Of a stretch of DNA of 18,157 bases, positions 14,457 through 18,157 are shown one piece after another. Every line of letters starts with the position of its first letter. Position 1 is the first letter of the stretch. The notes beneath the pieces are model-generated. The model had not been told where the DNA came from, did no database searches, and saw only the letters and a list, made by a program, of their open reading frames with translations. The stretch spans positions 1 through 18,157 of the forward strand of contig JAEDFS010000038.1 in the NCBI GenBank assembly GCA_016297895.1, given 5' to 3'. A program made the position numbers and the translations under genes. The DNA comes from Marvinbryantia sp. (GTDB taxonomy: Bacteria; Bacillota; Clostridia; Lachnospirales; Lachnospiraceae).

Positions 14457-15386
14457 ATGAAAAAGAAAGTTGTGATCGCTCTCGGACACAGAGCACTGGG
14501 AACCACCTTTCCCGAACAGCAGATTGCAGTGAAAGAATCTGCAAAAGTGCTGGCAGACATGATCGAAGAAGGATGTCAGTTGATCATTACCCACAGCAAT
14601 GCACCCCAGGTAGGCATGATCCATACTGCCATGAATGAATTTGCCCATTTCCACACAGACTTTACCGGTGCACCCATGTCAGTCTGCTCGGCTATGAGCC
14701 AGGGCTACATCGGCTACGATCTTCAGAATGCAATTCGTGAAGAGCTGGGCAAACGTGGAATATATAAAACCGTCAGTACCATTCTGACTCAGGTTCTGGT
14801 AGATCCCTATGACGAAGCCTTCTACCATCCGGTCAAGGTAATCGGACGTTATATGACAAAAGAAGAAGCGGAAAAAGAAGAAGCAAAAGGAAATCATGTG
14901 GTGGAAGAGACCGGCGGACGTTACCGCAGGATCGTATCTGCTCCCCGTCCCCAGGGCATCATCGAAATTGACGCCATCAATGCACTGTCCGATGCCGGTC
15001 AGATCGTCATCGCCTGCGGAGGAGGAGGAATTCCGGTCATGGCTCAGGGAAATGCATTAAAAGGAGCCAGCGCCATTATCGAAAAAGATTATGCTGCGGG
15101 AAAACTGGCCGAACTGACCAATGCAGACGTGCTGATGATCCTGACCAATGACGAGAAGGTAGAGATCGACCTTCACACAGAGCATCCCACAGAACTGGAT
15201 ACGATCACAGTGGAGCAGGCAAAAGAATATATCGATCAGAAGCAGTTCGGAGCAGCCGCTATGCTGCCCAAGATCCAGGCTTCTGTAGATTTTCTGGAAA
15301 AAGGAACCGGAAGGGAAGCCATCATTACCAATCTGGAACATGCGGTGGCTGCACTGGAAGGAAAAACAGGAACAAGAATCGTATAA
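14457..15386 (+). CDS. arcC: Carbamate kinase family protein, divergent
   Basis: Carbamate kinase makes ATP from carbamoyl phosphate and ADP, usually the last step of arginine, agmatine, allantoin or purine fermentation. The 309-residue protein belongs to the amino acid kinase fold, with ACGGGGIPVM at 186-195, IIEKDYAAGKLAEL at 207-220, LMILTNDEKVEI at 226-237, and PKIQASVDFL with EAIITNLEHA near the C terminus. Two usually fixed loops differ: the N-terminal ALGGNA is ALGHRA (8-13) and HGNGPQVG is HSNAPQVG (46-53). The ATG at 14457 has GAGGT upstream. The gene stands alone on the plus strand, without arcA or argF nearby, between divergent spoIIIA and a bidirectional terminator. Carbamate kinase is the best call; the substrate could differ. 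Confidence 0.85.
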   Translation: MKKKVVIALGHRALGTTFPEQQIAVKESAKVLADMIEEGCQLIITHSNAPQVGMIHTAMNEFAHFHTDFTGAPMSVCSAMSQGYIGYDLQNAIREELGKRGIYKTVSTILTQVLVDPYDEAFYHPVKVIGRYMTKEEAEKEEAKGNHVVEETGGRYRRIVSAPRPQGIIEIDAINALSDAGQIVIACGGGGIPVMAQGNALKGASAIIEKDYAAGKLAELTNADVLMILTNDEKVEIDLHTEHPTELDTITVEQAKEYIDQKQFGAAAMLPKIQASVDFLEKGTGREAIITNLEHAVAALEGKTGTRIV

Positions 15387-15415
15387 GAGTTTCACTTCTA
15401 TCATGACAAAAAGAG

Positions 15416-15448
15416 AGCGGACTGGAAGAATCTCCAATCCGCTTTTTT
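15416..15448 (+). terminator. Bidirectional terminator between arcC and the epimerase gene
   Basis: AGCGGACTGGA (15416-15426) pairs with TCCAATCCGCT (15433-15443) with one C-A mismatch and a 6-nt loop, followed by six T on the plus strand (15443-15448). On the minus strand the stem is followed by CTCTTTTTG, so it can also end the converging operon, whose last stop codon is at 15457. Confidence 0.88.
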
Positions 15449-15456
15449 ATGCTGTC

Positions 15457-16341
15457 TTATTCAATCGTAATGGTATAGGATCGTTCAAATACTTCTCCCG
15501 GCTCTGCCTGATTTCCGTATTCTCTCTCCTCAAGCGTCCCGTGAAAGGTATTGAGATCGCTTCTTCCGTACCAGGGTTCAATGCACACAAACGGTGCATT
15601 CTTTTTGGCCGGTGACCAGATCCCAAACAGCGGTGCATCAAATGCTACCGTCACATAGGGCTTTTTATCCGGCCCTGCCAGATACATTTTCCCTGTCTGA
15701 TGATGTTCCACGATCAGCGCATCCTGATCAAACTGATTTTTCTCGATCTGATGCATTCCGTTTTCCAGCGCCAACGGATACTCTTTTGCATCGATCAGTC
15801 CGCAGCCTGCGTCGATGAGACGATAAGTCAGTTCACCCTCTTCTGTCTCAAATCCCATGTAATAATCCGTCTGTTCTCCGTTTCCTTCTAAGGGACACAG
15901 AAACGCAGGATGGGCACCGATGGAAAAATACAGGGTTTTCTCATCTGTATTTTTCACCCTCCAGCATACCCGGATCTGAGAACCGGACAGTACATATCCC
16001 ACTTCCAGGCAAAAGGCAAAGGGATAGATTTCCCTGGTCTCTTCTGTATCCTCCAGGGAAAACCAGATGGTATCTTCTGTACGGGATACCAGAGAAAACT
16101 CCTGATTTCTGGCAAAACCATGCTGCTTCATGGGATAGGTTTTCCCTTCATAGGTATATTCCTGATCTCTGACTCCTCCCACCAGAGGAAACAGGATCGG
16201 GGATGTCCATCCCCAGTATTTGGGATCCCCGCACCAGAGATATTCCGTTTCTGTCTCCTTTTTGACGATAGAGATCATCTCCGCACTTTTCCTTCGAAAC
16301 GTCACTTTTAATCTGTCATTTTCCAGCACATACTCAGCCAT
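15457..16341 (-). CDS. Aldose 1-epimerase family protein, LacX-like
   Basis: The 294-residue protein has the galactose mutarotase-like beta-sandwich pattern. Conserved elements are ILFPLVGGVRDQ at 49-60, KQHGFARN at 72-79 (a candidate catalytic histidine H74), IGAHPAFLCP at 141-150 (H144), and CIEPWYGRSD at 253-262 with E255 as the likely general base. These order and spacing features fit the LacX/YphB-type branch rather than classical GalM, and the sugar substrate cannot be told from sequence. The frame is open to 16467, but the ATG at 16341 has AAAAGGAG upstream and gives the family-typical MAEYVLEND start; the extension would overlap the preceding gene. It lies 17 nt after the kinase-like gene, and is the last of three genes that converge on arcC. 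Confidence 0.85.
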   Translation of the reverse strand: MAEYVLENDRLKVTFRRKSAEMISIVKKETETEYLWCGDPKYWGWTSPILFPLVGGVRDQEYTYEGKTYPMKQHGFARNQEFSLVSRTEDTIWFSLEDTEETREIYPFAFCLEVGYVLSGSQIRVCWRVKNTDEKTLYFSIGAHPAFLCPLEGNGEQTDYYMGFETEEGELTYRLIDAGCGLIDAKEYPLALENGMHQIEKNQFDQDALIVEHHQTGKMYLAGPDKKPYVTVAFDAPLFGIWSPAKKNAPFVCIEPWYGRSDLNTFHGTLEEREYGNQAEPGEVFERSYTITIE

Positions 16342-16358
16342 ATTTTTGTTCTCCTTTT

Positions 16359-16865
16359 TTACAGAGATGCTCTCTCTTTGATATACCTCTCCAGCAGATC
16401 CACTGTTTTTTCGATTCCCAGCTTGCTGCTGTTGATGGAAAGATCGTAATTTCTCGAATCTCCCCACTTGCCCTTGGTAAAATTATTGTGATAACTCTTT
16501 CTTCTGCTGTCCTCCCTGGGCAGAAGCTGTCTCGCCTGTTCCTCCGTCAGCTCATATTTCTCCATGATCCGCTTCAGCTTGCAGACATAATCACCCAGGA
16601 TAAAGATAGAGATCATTCCTCTGCACCCTTTCAGGATCTCTTCCGAACAGCGTCCCACAATGACAAAAGATTCTCCTTCCTCTGCCATTTTTTTCAGACG
16701 GTAAAACTGTCTGTGTGCCATAGATTCCGGATCTTCCTCCGATCCACACCCCAGCATCTGGTTATCATAGAGGGGAAGCTGAAATCTTTTTGCCAGTTTC
16801 TCGGCAATCACATGTCCTCCGCTGCCGAATTCACGTCCGATTGAAATGATCAATTGTCTCTCCAT
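16359..16865 (-). CDS. Cytidylate kinase-like family protein, short form
   Basis: The protein belongs to the cytidylate-kinase-like group of P-loop kinases. It shows IISIGREFGSGG at 6-17 (P-loop), PLYDNQML at 31-38, FVIVGRCSEEIL at 67-78, REDSRRKSYHNNFT at 117-130, and KWGDSRNYDLSINSSKLGIE at 133-152, all hallmarks of the family. At 168 residues it is shorter than the roughly 200 I expect for these proteins; the loss seems to be between YDNQML and the FVIVGR segment, where relatives have a helical insertion. The true nucleotide or other substrate of this group is not established, and the real CMP kinase gene is expected elsewhere in the genome. Spacing is 23 nt after the transporter and 17 nt before the epimerase gene, suggesting one transcript. 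Confidence 0.85.
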   Translation of the reverse strand: MERQLIISIGREFGSGGHVIAEKLAKRFQLPLYDNQMLGCGSEEDPESMAHRQFYRLKKMAEEGESFVIVGRCSEEILKGCRGMISIFILGDYVCKLKRIMEKYELTEEQARQLLPREDSRRKSYHNNFTKGKWGDSRNYDLSINSSKLGIEKTVDLLERYIKERASL

Positions 16866-16888
16866 ACTTCCGTCTCCCTTTCCTTCTC

Positions 16889-18088
16889 TTACAGTTCCAC
16901 TTTTATTTCCTGTTTGTCAATATGGTGCTTCTTCGCATATCCTGTCAGGATCAGTGTCAGTGCACCGTCTCCGGTTACATTGCATGCGGTACCAAAGCTG
17001 TCCTGAAGGGCAAATACTGTCAGCATCAATGCCGTACCTGTCGCATCAAATCCCAGCACACCGGTAATCAACCCCAGAGAAGCCATAACCGTTCCTCCCG
17101 GAACTCCCGGTGCTCCAATGGCAAAAATACCAAGCAGCAGACAGAACAATACCATGGTTCCCAGAGACGGAATCGTGCCATAGAGGACCTTAGAGATCGT
17201 CATAACGAAAAATACTTCTGTAAGCACAGACCCGCACAGATGGATATTTGCAAAAAGCGGGATTCCAAAATCTACCATATCCTCACGAAGGGTGGGTTCT
17301 GATTTCTTCGCACAGCGAAGTGCCACTGCCAGTGTTGCCGCAGAAGACATGGTTCCCACTGCGGTAAGATACGCAGGGCCGTAATTTTTAAGAACCTTCA
17401 AGGGATTCTCCCCTGCATAAACACCGGCTGCACCGTATAGCACTGCCAGCCAGATATAATGTCCTGCCATAACGATCAGCACGATCTTGATAAATACCGG
17501 AAGCTGTTTCGTAATGGTTCCCTCATATGCCAGACCGCAGAAGGTAAAGGCAATAAATACAGGAAGGATCGGAATCACGATCTTTGTCACAACTGAAAGC
17601 ACGATCTTCTGGAATTCATCCAGCACTGCCGTAATAGTCTTTGCCTTTGTCCATGCTGCCGCCAGACCGATCAGTACGGAGAACACCAGTGCACTCATTA
17701 CCGGCATGATCTGGGGAATATCAAGCTGGAATACCAGCTCCGGAAGGCTTTTCAGACCATCGGGATTCGACTCGATGGACAGCCATGGAATGATGGCATA
17801 TCCTGCGCCCATAGATCCCAGCGCAGCCAGGATAGAGGAAGCATAAGCAATCACCACTGCTACTCCCAGCATTCTGGACGCATTATTTCCAAGCTTCGTG
17901 ATCGAAGGTGCGATAAATCCGATGATGATCAGGGGAACACAGAAATTGATCAGCTGTCCCAATACATATTTTACCGCAACCACAACGGTCATAACCGGTT
18001 CGTTTGCTGCCAGTCCTACAAGAATACCAAGGACCACGCCCATCAGCAGGCGAAACGGCAGACTTTTCCATAAGTTCTTCATGTTCAT
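16889..18088 (-). CDS. DAACS-family amino acid/dicarboxylate symporter, variant coupling site
   Basis: This 399-residue integral membrane protein is a member of the dicarboxylate/amino acid:cation symporter family (GltPh, GltP, SstT). It shows multiple helices, HP1 TMSSAATLAV at 246-255, TM7 ANIHLCGSVLTEVFF at 280-294, HP2 GAPGVPGG at 325-332 and TM8 DSFGTACNVTGD at 363-374. D363, N370 and D374 fit the substrate and cation positions of GltPh (D394, N401, D405). The residue at GltPh R397 is G366, which argues against acidic substrates, and the TM7 NMD motif is replaced by HLC (283-285). The ATG at 18088 has GAGG 6 nt upstream; another ATG at 18082 is possible. Substrate is unknown; neutral amino acid or related compound is an inference. 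First gene of a three-gene set. Confidence 0.88.
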   Translation of the reverse strand: MNMKNLWKSLPFRLLMGVVLGILVGLAANEPVMTVVVAVKYVLGQLINFCVPLIIIGFIAPSITKLGNNASRMLGVAVVIAYASSILAALGSMGAGYAIIPWLSIESNPDGLKSLPELVFQLDIPQIMPVMSALVFSVLIGLAAAWTKAKTITAVLDEFQKIVLSVVTKIVIPILPVFIAFTFCGLAYEGTITKQLPVFIKIVLIVMAGHYIWLAVLYGAAGVYAGENPLKVLKNYGPAYLTAVGTMSSAATLAVALRCAKKSEPTLREDMVDFGIPLFANIHLCGSVLTEVFFVMTISKVLYGTIPSLGTMVLFCLLLGIFAIGAPGVPGGTVMASLGLITGVLGFDATGTALMLTVFALQDSFGTACNVTGDGALTLILTGYAKKHHIDKQEIKVEL

Positions 18089-18119
18089 TTTCTCCCTCTT
18101 GCCATTTATATTTTTCTGT

Positions 18120-18149
18120 ATCATAACACAGATTTCACCTAAAAGTAAA
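18120..18149 (-). promoter_or_regulatory. Likely sigma-A promoter of the symporter gene set
   Basis: On the minus strand, -35 TTTACT (18149-18144) and -10 TATGAT (18125-18120) with an 18-nt spacer. The -10 matches five of six consensus bases. It lies 31 nt before the ATG at 18088. This supports the symporter as the first gene of its transcript. Confidence 0.6.
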
Positions 18150-18157
18150 CGTACACT

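Noticed and set aside
16342..16467. N-terminal extension of the epimerase-like protein to 16467
   Set aside because: The extension overlaps the kinase-like gene in another frame and is Gln/Lys/Arg/Ser-rich; ATG 16341 with AAGGAG is the natural start.
1..18157. CRISPR arrays, tRNA or rRNA genes, insertion sequences, phage or defence genes
   Set aside because: No regularly spaced repeats, no transposase or integrase frames, no tRNA-like clover sequences between genes, and almost no intergenic space over 130 bp. The window is conserved chromosome.

Overview
The window looks like a chromosomal segment of an anaerobic, spore-forming Firmicute of class Clostridia, most likely Lachnospiraceae. The clues are a complete eight-gene spoIIIA operon with a sigma-E-type promoter, Gram-positive ribosome binding sites (AGGAGG-like), a clostridial carbamate kinase variant, and a gene order that follows the conserved spoIIIA ... 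yqhY-nusB-xseA-xseB-ispA-dxs-tlyA-argR-recN block of Bacillus and Clostridia. Taxonomy is inferred from gene content only. I found no rRNA, tRNA, CRISPR array, insertion sequence, phage gene or other mobile element.

Layout, read along the minus strand (which carries almost every gene). (1) At the right edge, 18088-15457, is a three-gene set with its own promoter: a DAACS-type amino acid/dicarboxylate symporter with unusual coupling residues, a short cytidylate-kinase-like protein, and a LacX-type aldose 1-epimerase family protein. (2) One plus-strand gene, a divergent carbamate kinase (14457-15386), faces this set across a bidirectional terminator. It diverges from the sporulation operon across a 131-bp intergenic region that holds both promoters. 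(3) spoIIIAA to spoIIIAH (14325-9322) encode the mother-cell half of the channel that links mother cell and forespore; the operon ends in a hairpin terminator. (4) prfC (release factor 3) has taken the place where Bacillus subtilis has accB-accC. (5) An Asp23-family gene (yqhY position) has a near-consensus sigma-A promoter and a strong terminator. (6) The housekeeping run nusB-xseA-xseB-ispA-dxs-tlyA-nadK-argR-recN (7071 to the left edge) has overlaps or short gaps throughout and reads as one operon. RecN is cut by the window edge.

The long operon combines transcription antitermination (NusB), exonuclease VII (XseA/XseB), the entry step of the MEP isoprenoid pathway and prenyl chain building (Dxs, IspA), an rRNA methyltransferase-like protein (TlyA), NAD kinase, the arginine repressor and the recombination protein RecN. 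Compared with B. subtilis, folD and accBC are absent and nadK and prfC are present.

Most of the window is ordinary conserved chromosome, and I did not find a convincing new multi-gene system. The best second-look items are: the symporter whose TM7 NMD cation motif is replaced by His-Leu-Cys; the carbamate kinase with altered glycine-rich phosphate-binding loops; a terminator placed directly in front of the nusB ribosome binding site; and the trimmed cytidylate-kinase-like protein sitting between a transporter and a sugar epimerase-like gene.
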